Positions 46,967-55,850 of a stretch of DNA of 64,000 bases are shown here, piece by piece. Each line of letters begins with the position of its first letter. Position 1 is the stretch's first letter. Both the position numbers and the translations under genes were made by a program. The DNA lies in contig NZ_LAJB01000007.1 of assembly GCF_000970685.1 (NCBI RefSeq), positions 124,001 through 188,000 on the forward strand, in the 5' to 3' direction. The DNA is from Domibacillus indicus (lineage in GTDB: Bacteria > Bacillota > Bacilli > Bacillales > Domibacillaceae). The notes under the pieces were generated by a model that saw nothing but the letters and a program-made list of their open reading frames with translations, did not search any database and was not told the DNA's origin.

Positions 46967-48999
46967 TCGATTGTCACCACCCCTGTACTCTGTACTTCTA
47001 TACTTGGTTCAAGTTCGTTATAAGAAAGCACCGGAATTTGCGGGAAATAACGCTCTAAGAGCTGCCGCACATACATGCGGATTGCAGGAGAGCAAAGAAT
47101 AACAGGTGATTGCTGCATAAATGAAGCCTGCTCAACCTGCTGGGCTGTCGCCTCTAAAATCCGCTGCGAATCATTCGGATCAATTGATAAATAATTTCCA
47201 TGTTCTGTTTGCTGGATTCCATCTGCAATCAGCTTTTCAATTCTTCCTGAAAGAGTAATAACATTCAAGGAGCCGCCTTCATCGGCAAACTGCATTGTAA
47301 TTTGACGGGCAAGTGCCTGCCGGACATATTCTGTCAGCAAATCGGTATCCGATGTCATTTTGCCATAGTCCGCAAGAGTTTCGAATATAATTGGCAAATT
47401 TCGGATGGATAAATTCTCTTTTAAAAGTTTGGCCAGCACTTTTTGTACTTCGCCAACCGATAAAGGATTTGGCGTAACCTCGTCTACTAAAATAGGATAT
47501 GATTCTTTTAAATGATCAATCAGCTGCTGTGTTTCCTGGCGGCCCAGAAGTTCATTCGCATGCTTTTTAATTGTTTCTGTTAAATGAGTTGAAACAACAC
47601 TTGGCGGGTCAACAACCGTATATCCAAAAATTTCCGCCTGTTCTTTTACATCTTCTGTAATCCATTTAGCCGGAAGCCCAAAAGAAGGTTCAATTGTATC
47701 AATTCCTTCCACCATATCATCTTCCTCGCCCGGGCTCATCGCCAAATAATGATCTAAAAGCAATTCTCCTCCGGCTACTTCACTGCCTTTAATTTTCATG
47801 CGGTATTCATTCGGCTGAAGCTGAATATTATCCCGAATGCGGACGACTGGAATAACCAGTCCCATCTCAAGTGCAAGCTGGCGCCTTATCATGACGATAC
47901 GGTCAAGGAGATCCCCTCCCTGGTTCGTGTCCGCAAGGGGAATTAAGCCATAGCCGAATTCGAATTCAATCGGATCCACTGTTAATAAGTTGACGACGGA
48001 TTCAGGGCTTTTTAACTCTTCCGCTTCTGTTTCGTCTTCAGACGGCGGAAGTTCCTCCGTATCCTCTTTCGGAGACCGGGTAATCATATAACCGCCGAAA
48101 GCCAGGCCTGCTGCAATCGGAATGGTTAAAATGTCATTAATCGGGGTGGCAAGACCTAATAGAAAAATAGTTCCCGCCGCGATATAAAGCATCGATGGGT
48201 AACGCAGCAGCTGCCCTGTGATCTCTTCTCCCAAATTACCGTTTGAAGCAGCCCGGGTAACAACAATACCAGTTGCAGTGGTGATGAGCAGAGCAGGTAT
48301 TTGCGAGACAATACCGTCCCCTACTGTTAAAAGAGAATAGCGTGATGCCGCTTCATTAAAAGCTAGTTCCTGCTGCATCATCCCAATTACAATACCGACA
48401 ATAAGGTTAATAATAACCATGATAATCCCGGCAATGGCATCTCCTTTTACAAACTTTGTGGCACCATCCATTGCTCCATAAAAATCAGCTTCTCGGCTGA
48501 CCTTCTCCCGGCGCTCACGGGCCTGCACCTCGGAAATCATACCGGCGTTTAAGTCTGCATCAATACTCATTTGCTTTCCGGGCATCGCATCAAGCGTGAA
48601 TCGGGCCGCCACTTCGGAAACACGCTCCGCCCCTTTGGTAATAACAACAAACTGGATAATAACAAGAATGATAAATACAACGATCCCAACAATAACATTT
48701 CCGCCAACTACAAACGTCCCGAACGTCTCGACAACGCCCCCAGCTTCTCCATGACTTAATATGGACCGCGTTGTCGACACATTCAGGCCAAGCCGGAACA
48801 GGGTCAACAATAAAAGGAGCGATGGAAACACGGAAAACTCCAGCGCTTCTTTCATGTTCATGGAGATAAGCAAAACGAGAAGCGCAAGAGAAATATTCAT
48901 GATGATCAGCACACTCAACAGCCATGTTGGCAGCGGAACAATCAGCATGGCCACTATTAAGATAACGCTAAGTAAAACCGTGAGGTCTCTTGCTTTCAT
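46963..48999 (-). CDS. flhA: Flagellar export gate protein FlhA
   Basis: FlhA forms the nonameric export gate of the flagellar type III apparatus. The N-terminal half has about eight membrane segments, including the signature RFTLDAMPGKQMSIDADLNAG with the FHIPEP-family core, and the C-terminal half (from about residue 330) is the cytosolic substrate-docking domain. I chose the ATG at 48999 (678 residues) with GGGAGAG 6 nt upstream; the TTG at 49014 overlaps that SD. It lies between flhB and flhF. Confidence 0.96.
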   Translation of the reverse strand: MKARDLTVLLSVILIVAMLIVPLPTWLLSVLIIMNISLALLVLLISMNMKEALEFSVFPSLLLLLTLFRLGLNVSTTRSILSHGEAGGVVETFGTFVVGGNVIVGIVVFIILVIIQFVVITKGAERVSEVAARFTLDAMPGKQMSIDADLNAGMISEVQARERREKVSREADFYGAMDGATKFVKGDAIAGIIMVIINLIVGIVIGMMQQELAFNEAASRYSLLTVGDGIVSQIPALLITTATGIVVTRAASNGNLGEEITGQLLRYPSMLYIAAGTIFLLGLATPINDILTIPIAAGLAFGGYMITRSPKEDTEELPPSEDETEAEELKSPESVVNLLTVDPIEFEFGYGLIPLADTNQGGDLLDRIVMIRRQLALEMGLVIPVVRIRDNIQLQPNEYRMKIKGSEVAGGELLLDHYLAMSPGEEDDMVEGIDTIEPSFGLPAKWITEDVKEQAEIFGYTVVDPPSVVSTHLTETIKKHANELLGRQETQQLIDHLKESYPILVDEVTPNPLSVGEVQKVLAKLLKENLSIRNLPIIFETLADYGKMTSDTDLLTEYVRQALARQITMQFADEGGSLNVITLSGRIEKLIADGIQQTEHGNYLSIDPNDSQRILEATAQQVEQASFMQQSPVILCSPAIRMYVRQLLERYFPQIPVLSYNELEPSIEVQSTGVVTIE

Positions 49000-49020
49000 T
49001 TTTTTCTCTCCCAACCAACA

Positions 49021-50100
49021 CTACAATTTATTTTTTATTCGATATACATAAGCTAAAATTTCAGCGATTGCTTTGAAAAACTCTTCCGGCACCGAATCGC
49101 CAATTTCTGTTTGATCGTGAAGCGCCCGGGCAAGCGGACGGTTCTCAACCGTCATTACATTGTTTTCTTTTGCAATCAGCTTAATTTTTTGGGCAATATA
49201 GTCTGTGCCTTTCGCTACTACATACGGAGCATCTCTCTTTGATTCATCATACTTGAGCGCGATCGCATAGTGGGTAGGATTCGTAATAACCACGTCTGCA
49301 TTCGGCACTTCCTGCATCATACGCCGCATCGCCATTTCCCTTTGCGTCTGCCGGATTCTTGATTTAATAAGAGGATCTCCTTCTGAGTTTTTATGCTCAT
49401 CTTTAATATCCTGCTTGGACATACGAAGGCTTTTTTCAAAATCAAACTTCTGGTAAAAATAATCCAGGACTCCTAAAACAAGCAAAGCGGCCGCAGCTGC
49501 CAGTCCCATTTGAACAGTTAAAGAACCAACAAGCGGCAGTGTATCTTCGATCGGTCTTAAAGCCATTTTTAATACTTCTTCAATATTTATCCACAAAGTG
49601 ACAAAAGCTGCTGTACCAACAAAGCCAATTTTCAAAATAGATTTTAAAAGCTCGACAATGGAGCGCATCGAAAAAATCCGTTTAAATCCTTTGATCGGAT
49701 CTAACTTCTCAAGCTTTGGCTTAATTGGCTCTCCTGTTACAAGCCATCCGACCTGCGCGTAGTTGGCAGCAACACCTGCGGCTACTGCAGCCAGCATAAA
49801 GGGAGCCAGAATCACGGCACATTGCTCCATCACCTCAAACACAATCGTTTTTAAATTCGCCTCGGTTACATCCATTAACATATAATATTGAATAGAATGC
49901 TGAAACATATGGAAAATATTTTTCCCCATAGAAACTGCAAAAGCGGATAAAAAACCAAATAGCACTAATAAACTCACTGCTGTATTTAAATCCTGGCTTT
50001 TGGCGACCTGCCCTTTCTTACGGGAATCCTGCTTTTTCTTCGGCGTGGCTTTTTCTGTTTTTTCACCAGCAAAAAACTGTAAATTCAGCTTTAGCAGCAT
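49021..50100 (-). CDS. flhB: Flagellar export switch protein FlhB
   Basis: FlhB switches export specificity from hook to filament proteins. Four membrane segments (about residues 35-210) are followed by a cytosolic domain with the autocleavage site NPTH (274-277) and the downstream motif VVAKGTDYIAQKI. I chose the ATG at 50100 (359 residues), which has GGAGGCGGG upstream; the longer frame to 50118 overlaps fliR. The gene follows fliR after 4 nt. Confidence 0.96.
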   Translation of the reverse strand: MLLKLNLQFFAGEKTEKATPKKKQDSRKKGQVAKSQDLNTAVSLLVLFGFLSAFAVSMGKNIFHMFQHSIQYYMLMDVTEANLKTIVFEVMEQCAVILAPFMLAAVAAGVAANYAQVGWLVTGEPIKPKLEKLDPIKGFKRIFSMRSIVELLKSILKIGFVGTAAFVTLWINIEEVLKMALRPIEDTLPLVGSLTVQMGLAAAAALLVLGVLDYFYQKFDFEKSLRMSKQDIKDEHKNSEGDPLIKSRIRQTQREMAMRRMMQEVPNADVVITNPTHYAIALKYDESKRDAPYVVAKGTDYIAQKIKLIAKENNVMTVENRPLARALHDQTEIGDSVPEEFFKAIAEILAYVYRIKNKL

Positions 50101-50104
50101 GTTC

Positions 50105-50881
50105 TTACCCGCCTCCAAAAATAGTCATTAAATCCCGCATTGTATATAGCATCATCCCGAACAAATCGCGCACTAAAGTAAAAATAACACCAATCACAAT
50201 AAAAACAACGATAAACGCAACACCAATTTTCAGCGGAAAGCCTACGACAAAAATGTTGAGCTGGGGCACTGTACGAGCTACCACCCCGAGCATGACATCT
50301 GTTAAAAAAAGAACGGCTACAACCGGCATTGCCATCTGAAAAGCAATTAAAAAAACACTGCTGAGTGTTCTGGCCATGTAATAAGCTGCTTCTCCGCTGC
50401 CAAAAGACAAGTAAAGCTGGTCAATAGGGATAAATTCATAGCTGTAGAAGATACCGTCCAATATTAAATGGTGTCCGTTTAGAGCCAAAAGCATTAAAAG
50501 GGAAAACATATATAAATACTGGCCCATCAGCGGACTCTGGACCCCTGTCTGCGGATCAATGACATTCGCAATGGCAAAGCCCATTTGAAAGTCAATAAAA
50601 CCGCCGGCAATCTGGACAGCAGACAGCACAATAAACGCTGCCAGGCCAATTAAAAGGCCTGTCACCGCTTCTTTTAAAACAAGCAGAACATACTCACCAT
50701 TTATTTCAAAGGGCGCTGCATCAATCGAATAGTACATTGTCCAGGCCAGCACTATCGAAAAAGCAATTCTATGCTGTGCAGGAATCGTCCGGTACGAAAA
50801 CAAAGGCATTGTCACAAAAAAAGCCGATACACGGACAAGGATAAGCAGGAAAACCGATACGTCCGGAATAAGCTCTGTCAT
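50105..50881 (-). CDS. fliR: Flagellar export protein FliR
   Basis: FliR is part of the FliPQR export pore. The 258-residue protein has about six hydrophobic segments and the family segment GGFIDFQMGFAIANVIDPQTG near residue 95. The ATG at 50881 has AGGCGGG upstream, 6 nt after the fliQ stop. It lies in the standard fliP-fliQ-fliR-flhB order. Confidence 0.95.
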   Translation of the reverse strand: MTELIPDVSVFLLILVRVSAFFVTMPLFSYRTIPAQHRIAFSIVLAWTMYYSIDAAPFEINGEYVLLVLKEAVTGLLIGLAAFIVLSAVQIAGGFIDFQMGFAIANVIDPQTGVQSPLMGQYLYMFSLLMLLALNGHHLILDGIFYSYEFIPIDQLYLSFGSGEAAYYMARTLSSVFLIAFQMAMPVVAVLFLTDVMLGVVARTVPQLNIFVVGFPLKIGVAFIVVFIVIGVIFTLVRDLFGMMLYTMRDLMTIFGGG

Positions 50882-50887
50882 GCCCGC

Positions 50888-51157
50888 CTACCCGACGAAT
50901 CTCGTTAAATTAGTAAAAATATCTGTGGTATACGTAATAATCCGCTCAAGCATCCAGGGCCCGAAAAAAATCATGCCGATCATCACGCCGGCAATTTTAG
51001 GCACAAACGCCAGCGTTTGTTCCTGAATTTGAGTGGTTGCCTGGAAAATACTGACCGCCAGGCCTATGCCAAGGGCAAGAATCAAAAGCGGCGCACACAC
51101 AATAAGTGTGGTATACACACCTTTTTCAGCAAGAGAAATTACCATTTCCGTATTCAT
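50888..51157 (-). CDS. fliQ: Flagellar export protein FliQ
   Basis: FliQ is the small two-helix subunit of the export pore. The 89-residue protein has two long hydrophobic helices (about 14-40 and 50-75) separated by the polar loop QATTQIQEQTLAFVPK, typical of FliQ/SctS. The ATG at 51157 has AGGAAGG upstream. It lies between fliP and fliR. Confidence 0.95.
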   Translation of the reverse strand: MNTEMVISLAEKGVYTTLIVCAPLLILALGIGLAVSIFQATTQIQEQTLAFVPKIAGVMIGMIFFGPWMLERIITYTTDIFTNLTRFVG

Positions 51158-51169
51158 TTTGTCACCTTC

Positions 51170-51835
51170 CTAGAAGCTTTGAAGCAATGATTCAATAACC
51201 AAATACCAGCCATCAATGAGAACAAAAAGCAAAATTTTAAACGGCAGAGAAATCATTACCGGCGGAAGCATCATCATCCCCATTGACATGAGAACACTTG
51301 CGACAATCATATCAATAACAAGAAAAGGGATGAAAATCATAAAGCCAATTTGAAAAGCCGTTTTTATCTCGCTTAACGCAAAGGCAGGTACAAGCGTAGT
51401 CAGCGGAATATCGTCAATGGATTCCGGCTGTTCAGCCTGTGTATAGTTTAAGAACAGCTGTAAATCTTTCTGGCGTGTCTGTTCACTCATAAACTCTTTA
51501 AAGGGGCCGCTTGCACGTGTATACGCTTCTTCAAGATTGATTTCTTCGTTAAAAAGCGGTGTCAGCGCCTCATCGTTTACTTCCTGCAGAACCGGAGACA
51601 TAATGAAAAAAGTTAAAAAAAGCGACAGGCCCAGCAGTACCTGTGTAGGCGGCATCTGCTGCGTGGCAAGAGCTGTCCGGACAAATGACAGGACAATAAT
51701 AATCCGCGTAAAGCATGTCATTAAAATTAAAATGCTTGGGGCAATCGAGAGCACGGTCAGCATCAGCAGAAGCTTTACTGAGGTAGAGACATTTTCAGGG
51801 TCGCTTGAATTAAAAAGTTCCATAAATTCATTCAT
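51170..51835 (-). CDS. fliP: Flagellar export protein FliP
   Basis: FliP forms the core of the export pore. The 221-residue protein carries the family signatures TCFTRIIIVLSFVRTALATQ and GFMIFIPFLVIDMIVASVLMSMGM (quoted in part), with about four membrane segments. The ATG at 51835 overlaps the fliZ end by 8 nt; AGGGAG lies about 11 nt upstream. An N-terminal cleaved signal, as in E. coli FliP, is not obvious. Confidence 0.95.
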   Translation of the reverse strand: MNEFMELFNSSDPENVSTSVKLLLMLTVLSIAPSILILMTCFTRIIIVLSFVRTALATQQMPPTQVLLGLSLFLTFFIMSPVLQEVNDEALTPLFNEEINLEEAYTRASGPFKEFMSEQTRQKDLQLFLNYTQAEQPESIDDIPLTTLVPAFALSEIKTAFQIGFMIFIPFLVIDMIVASVLMSMGMMMLPPVMISLPFKILLFVLIDGWYLVIESLLQSF

Positions 51836-52499
51836 TCTGATTCCGCTCCCTATCTGCTAAGTCCCGCATTGCCCGCTCTCGGCTTTTTTTCAGCTCATCC
51901 ATCTTCTGCTCAAATTCATGTTTAAATGAAACTGATTCTTTTGCTTTCGGCTCTTTTGAGAAACGGTTTTTCAGCTTGCTGACAATGTGGGCCGGCTGCA
52001 TCAGCATATCAGACTGGTCTTCATAACGGCTGATTAAATCGTCGCGTTCTGCTGGATCTTCAATTTCCTTCAGCAGTGAAACATCTTCTCCGACACCAAG
52101 AACAAATACACGGTTCCCTATTTTTACAACCTGGACCGAGCGGCTGCCGCCAAGCGGTGTCCCTCCCAGATGGCGGACAATATGGGTCTCCTGGTAAGAA
52201 CGGCTTTTTTTGTTAATAAACCGCAGTAAAAAATAAAGAAGCGCCACTACAAAAGCCAGTGCCGCAATCATTCGGACAATATCAAAAAAGCCTATGCCAA
52301 CGGGAGCTGCCTCATCTTTTGTGTTTAATTCCTGATTGTCATTTTCAGCTGGCTGTTCCTGGCTGCACAACTCTGGATTGTCCAGGCAGTCCTGTACACT
52401 GCTTTTATCTGATAACGCTGCTCCGGCAATGATTTCATTGCCGGAAAACAATATGACCATTAACAGAAGCATAAAGCTGCATTTGCTTAATAATTTCAT
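51828..52499 (-). CDS. fliZ: Flagellar export assembly protein FliZ (FliO family)
   Basis: FliZ of Bacilli is the FliO-type protein that helps FliP assembly. The 223-residue product has an N-terminal hydrophobic signal-like segment (about residues 8-28), an external acidic region with two Cys, a second membrane segment (about 75-95), and a cytosolic FliO-like core (HLGGTPLGGSRSVQVVKIGNRVFVLGVG, shown in part). I chose the ATG at 52499 with AAGGTG upstream; the longer frame starts inside cheY. It overlaps fliP by 8 nt. Confidence 0.9.
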   Translation of the reverse strand: MKLLSKCSFMLLLMVILFSGNEIIAGAALSDKSSVQDCLDNPELCSQEQPAENDNQELNTKDEAAPVGIGFFDIVRMIAALAFVVALLYFLLRFINKKSRSYQETHIVRHLGGTPLGGSRSVQVVKIGNRVFVLGVGEDVSLLKEIEDPAERDDLISRYEDQSDMLMQPAHIVSKLKNRFSKEPKAKESVSFKHEFEQKMDELKKSRERAMRDLADRERNQNE

Positions 52500-52512
52500 G
52501 AACAGCCGCACC

Positions 52513-52875
52513 TTAAGAAAGCACTTTGGAAATTGCTTCAATAACACGGTCGGCCTGGAATGGTTTTACAATAAAGTCCTTGGCGCCTGCTTGAATGGCG
52601 TCAATAACCATTGCCTGCTGGCCCATCGCGGAGCACATAATAATTTTGGCGCCCGGATCTGCGGCTTTAATTTCCTTCAAGGCAACAATCCCGTCTTTTT
52701 CAGGCATGGTAATATCCATGGTCACTAAGTCCGGCTTTAATTCTGCATATTTTTCAACAGCCTGGGCACCATTCTCTGCTTCGCCCACTACCTCGAACCC
52801 ATTTTTAGATAAAATGTCTTTAATCATCATCCGCATAAATGCTGCATCGTCTACTACTAAAATTCGATTGCTCAT
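52513..52875 (-). CDS. cheY: Chemotaxis response regulator CheY
   Basis: CheY-P binds the flagellar switch and, in Bacilli, favours counterclockwise smooth swimming. The 120-residue single receiver domain has the acidic pocket VVDD (7-10), phospho-acceptor Asp54 in TMDITMPEKDG, Ser/Thr in CSAMGQ and Lys in FIVKPF. The ATG at 52875 has AGGGGG upstream. Its position between fliY and fliZ is typical of Bacilli. Confidence 0.97.
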   Translation of the reverse strand: MSNRILVVDDAAFMRMMIKDILSKNGFEVVGEAENGAQAVEKYAELKPDLVTMDITMPEKDGIVALKEIKAADPGAKIIMCSAMGQQAMVIDAIQAGAKDFIVKPFQADRVIEAISKVLS

Positions 52876-52897
52876 TTTTTTGACCCCCTGTGATTAT

Positions 52898-54100
52898 CTA
52901 GTTTAAATTTTTTAATCGGTCAGCCGGACTCGCAATATTCGTGATCCGGACACCGAAATTTTCTTCAATAACAACAACTTCTCCCTTTGCAACAAGGCGG
53001 TTGTTAACGAGGACATCAACAGGCTCCCCTGCCAGCTTGTCAAGCTCAATAATAGAACCGGATGTTAACTCCAGTATATCTTTTACATTCCGGTTCGTAC
53101 GGCCAAGTTCCACCGTTACCTGAAGCGGAATATCAAACAGCATATTCAAATTGCGCGCTTCCTGCTCGCCAAGCTGTGGTGATTGGAACGATGAAAACAC
53201 TGCCGTTTCTACATTTGGCTGGGCACCCTGGCCCTGTCCAAATGAATTACCCCCCATAAATGCCGGCTCATTTGATGGCCGCGAAGGCATCGGCGGCGGT
53301 GCGGGATTCATCTGTCCATTAACCGGCGGCGTCTCCGGATTATGCTTTGGCTCTTCTACGGGAGCCTGCTGAATCGGCTGCACCGGCGGCTCATTTTCCG
53401 GCGGTGCGGGATTCATTAATTCATGTACCAGCTGTTTCCCAAATGGAAGCGGAATAAGCTGCATAATATTAGAATCAATTAACTCCCCTACTGTCAGCCG
53501 GAACGAAATTTTAATTAAAAGCTCCTGCTCCGGAATTTGGTCTGTTCCTGTTCCATCATTTAAATCTAAAAGAGAAATAGACGGAGGAGAAATATCTACT
53601 TTTTTATTGAAAATCGTCGACATCGAGGTAGCCGCTGAGCCCATCATCTGGTTCATCGCTTCCTGGACGGCACTTAACTGCAATTCGCCAAGTTCCTGAG
53701 CTACTTCTATCCCGCTGCCTCCAAGCATTAAATCGGCAATAATCGCCGCGTCATTTTGATGAATGACAAGCAAATTAGCACCGGAAAAGCCTTCTGTGTA
53801 ATGAACCTCAATTGCTGCATAAGGATGAGGGAACTCCTCTTTTAACCGGCTTTTTTCCACTACCGAAACGCCCGGCGTGGTAATTTCAACTTTTTGGTTA
53901 AGCAGGCTGGAAAGCGCAGTAGCAGAGCTTCCAAATGAAATGTTGCCAATTTCGCCAAGCGTATCCTGTTCAAAGCTGTCCAAGTATTCTTCCACGCCGC
54001 CCAGTGCACCAGTCGCTGAAGCGTCTTCCAAATCGTCGCTTTCTCCGCCTTTTAGCAAAGCATCAATTTCTTCTTGTGATAACATATCATCACTCATCAT
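52898..54100 (-). CDS. fliY: Flagellar switch protein/CheY-P phosphatase FliY
   Basis: FliY is the Bacillus switch protein combining CheY-P phosphatase and FliN domains. It starts with the CheY-binding motif MLSQEEIDALL, has two CheC-type phosphatase helices (DTLGEIGNISFGSSATALSS; SAVQEAMNQMMGSAATSMS), a Pro/Gln/Asn-rich linker (about 225-300), and a C-terminal FliN domain (VTVELGRTNRNVKDILELTSGSIIELDK in part). Its 400 residues start at the ATG at 54100, 8 nt after AGGAGG; ATGs 3 nt on either side are alternatives. It follows fliM. Confidence 0.95.
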   Translation of the reverse strand: MMSDDMLSQEEIDALLKGGESDDLEDASATGALGGVEEYLDSFEQDTLGEIGNISFGSSATALSSLLNQKVEITTPGVSVVEKSRLKEEFPHPYAAIEVHYTEGFSGANLLVIHQNDAAIIADLMLGGSGIEVAQELGELQLSAVQEAMNQMMGSAATSMSTIFNKKVDISPPSISLLDLNDGTGTDQIPEQELLIKISFRLTVGELIDSNIMQLIPLPFGKQLVHELMNPAPPENEPPVQPIQQAPVEEPKHNPETPPVNGQMNPAPPPMPSRPSNEPAFMGGNSFGQGQGAQPNVETAVFSSFQSPQLGEQEARNLNMLFDIPLQVTVELGRTNRNVKDILELTSGSIIELDKLAGEPVDVLVNNRLVAKGEVVVIEENFGVRITNIASPADRLKNLN

Positions 54101-54131
54101 CTTCATCCCCTCCTTCCGCATAATCAAGCAC

Positions 54132-55091
54132 TTAAACGGCTAATTTGCGGTTAACTCGGCCAGGCTGCGCCAAAAATTTTGGTACATTCCCGACTTTTAT
54201 GGTCAATGCATCTCCAACCACTGTATTCAAGCTGATAATATCACCTTCTGACATAGTTAAAAACTCTTCAATGGTAATGCCCGTCTGTCCAAGTTCAGCG
54301 ATAACAGGCAGCGTTGCTTTTTTAATCCGCCGGTCCAGGTTTTCCAGCTCACCAGGGCTGCGCTCTTTTTTGTCCGGATTTTGCATCCAGTAATGAACGG
54401 ACAGCTTCGGAATAATCGGTTCTAATACAACGTGGGGAATACAAATATTAATCATGCCAGCTGTTTCGCCAATTGTGGTATTTAACGAAATAACGACGAC
54501 CGTTTCATTCGGGGAAACCATCTGCAAAAATTGTGGATTCACTTCAAAATCAGTCGCGACTGGATCAATATCGACTATATTTGACCAGGCTTCCCGGTAA
54601 TTTTCAAAAGCGTGGTCGAACAGGTTCGACATGATCCGGGTTTCAATTTCCGTTAAATTTTCCACTTTATTGACACTGACACCACGGCCGCCAAGAAGCC
54701 GGTCCAGTATGGCGTAGGCGATATTCGGGTTTACTTCCATCAAAATCCGCCCTTCGAGAGGCGGAACTTCAAATACATTCAAAATCGTCCGGTTTGGAAT
54801 CGAACGAATAAATTCTTCGTATGGAATCTGGTCTGCTGAGACGACTTCCAGATGAACATACGTCCGAAGCTGGGCTGCGAAAAACGTGGTTAAAATTCGC
54901 GCAAAGTTATCATGCATTCGTGTTAAACTTCGAATCTGGTCTTTTGAAAAGCGCAATGCCCGTTTAAAATCGTAAACTTTAACTTTCTTTTCCTGCTCTT
55001 CTTTTTTTAATTCTTCTGCATCCATTTCTCCGGTTGATAAAGCGGATAGCAATGCATCAATTTCATTTTGGGATAAAATTTCTCCGGCCAA
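54132..55091 (-). CDS. fliM: Flagellar motor switch protein FliM
   Basis: FliM is the C-ring protein that binds CheY-P and reverses the motor. It begins MAGEILSQNEIDALLSAL, the CheY-binding motif, followed by the middle CheC-like domain (FARILTTFFAAQLRTYVHLEV) and a C-terminal FliN-like domain. I chose the TTG at 55091 (319 residues) because GGAGG is 8 nt upstream; the GTG at 55100 immediately follows that SD and is unlikely. It lies between fliL and fliY. Confidence 0.95.
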   Translation of the reverse strand: MAGEILSQNEIDALLSALSTGEMDAEELKKEEQEKKVKVYDFKRALRFSKDQIRSLTRMHDNFARILTTFFAAQLRTYVHLEVVSADQIPYEEFIRSIPNRTILNVFEVPPLEGRILMEVNPNIAYAILDRLLGGRGVSVNKVENLTEIETRIMSNLFDHAFENYREAWSNIVDIDPVATDFEVNPQFLQMVSPNETVVVISLNTTIGETAGMINICIPHVVLEPIIPKLSVHYWMQNPDKKERSPGELENLDRRIKKATLPVIAELGQTGITIEEFLTMSEGDIISLNTVVGDALTIKVGNVPKFLAQPGRVNRKLAV

Positions 55092-55122
55092 CTGGCTCAC
55101 CTCCGATCAATGACAGGCCTCT

Positions 55123-55572
55123 TTATTGAATAATGTACGAGGTGATATATACAGCCTCTACTTTACCATCCTGCATAATGCTGTTTAAATCTGTTTTTAG
55201 CGTTTCTGTTAATTTTTGCTTGCCCGCTTCCCCTTTTAAATCGTCCGCGGTCATTTCGGAAAGCTTCTGGATAATCATGTCCTTCGCCTGGAAATCACGC
55301 TTCGTCATTTCATCCATCGCTTCCGGGCTGTCAGTTTGAATTTTAAATGAAATGCGAATAAAATCATCCGATGCGAGATTCGTTGTCATTTCCGGAATAT
55401 CAACCGACGATTCAATCACTTCATCAATGGACGGCTCTTTATCCGCCGCTTCGCCGCCAGCTGACTTTAATATAATCACAACGGCGACAGCTCCGGCAAG
55501 CAGAATAACAGCCATTAATACGACCATGATCGTTAGTAATTTATTTTTTGGTGCTTTTTGTTCATTCTCCAT
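55123..55572 (-). CDS. fliL: Flagellar basal body protein FliL
   Basis: FliL is a single-pass membrane protein around the stator and supports torque. The 149-residue product has a short cytosolic N-terminus, one membrane helix (about residues 11-34), and an external FliL domain (residues 50-149, with DDFIRISFKIQTDSPEAMDEM in the middle). The ATG at 55572 overlaps the swrD end by 11 nt and has GAGGAGG upstream within swrD. Confidence 0.93.
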   Translation of the reverse strand: MENEQKAPKNKLLTIMVVLMAVILLAGAVAVVIILKSAGGEAADKEPSIDEVIESSVDIPEMTTNLASDDFIRISFKIQTDSPEAMDEMTKRDFQAKDMIIQKLSEMTADDLKGEAGKQKLTETLKTDLNSIMQDGKVEAVYITSYIIQ

Positions 55573-55783
55573 CCTGATCCTCCTCCGCTTTCACTTTCCC
55601 TAAAAGTGAAATGCGTGTGTAAAACATTTCAATATCCGCTGTTACCTTATCATGCGGTTCGCGGACCACATACTTTTTTCCATTCGTCAGCGTGATGGTT
55701 GTGTCCGGAAAGCTTTCTACCGTTTCTATGTAAATAGCATTTAACGAGAATGGCTTGCCGTTCAGCCTGGTCACCGTAATCAT
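55562..55783 (-). CDS. swrD: SwrD/FlbD-family flagellar protein
   Basis: This small cytosolic protein of the FlbD/SwrD family (YlzI) increases motor torque in B. subtilis. The 73-residue product begins MITVTRLNGKPFSLNAIYIE and has the family motif FPDTTITLTNGKKYVVRE; it ends in an acidic tail. The ATG at 55783 fits the family start. The usual SD (seven G residues) is about 30 nt upstream, but a 9-bp hairpin between them could bring it to a normal distance. The ATG at 55825 is in frame but has no SD. The gene follows flgE and overlaps fliL. Confidence 0.88.
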   Translation of the reverse strand: MITVTRLNGKPFSLNAIYIETVESFPDTTITLTNGKKYVVREPHDKVTADIEMFYTRISLLGKVKAEEDQDGE

Positions 55784-55789
55784 AATTGC

Positions 55790-55821
55790 CAGGACCGGAT
55801 AACCCGGCCCTGTCCCCCCCT
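55790..55821 (-). promoter_or_regulatory. Hairpin between SD and start codon of swrD
   Basis: On the minus strand GGGGGGG (55814-55820) is followed by CAGGGCCGG-GTTAT-CCGGTCCTG (55790-55812), which folds into a 9-bp stem with one G-U pair, and then GCAATT-ATG. When folded, the SD lies about 7 nt plus one helix width from the ATG; unfolded it is about 30 nt away. Structure-dependent initiation is an inference. Confidence 0.5.
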
Positions 55822-55850
55822 GCATTCAAGAATAAGAAAGAATTTATCTT

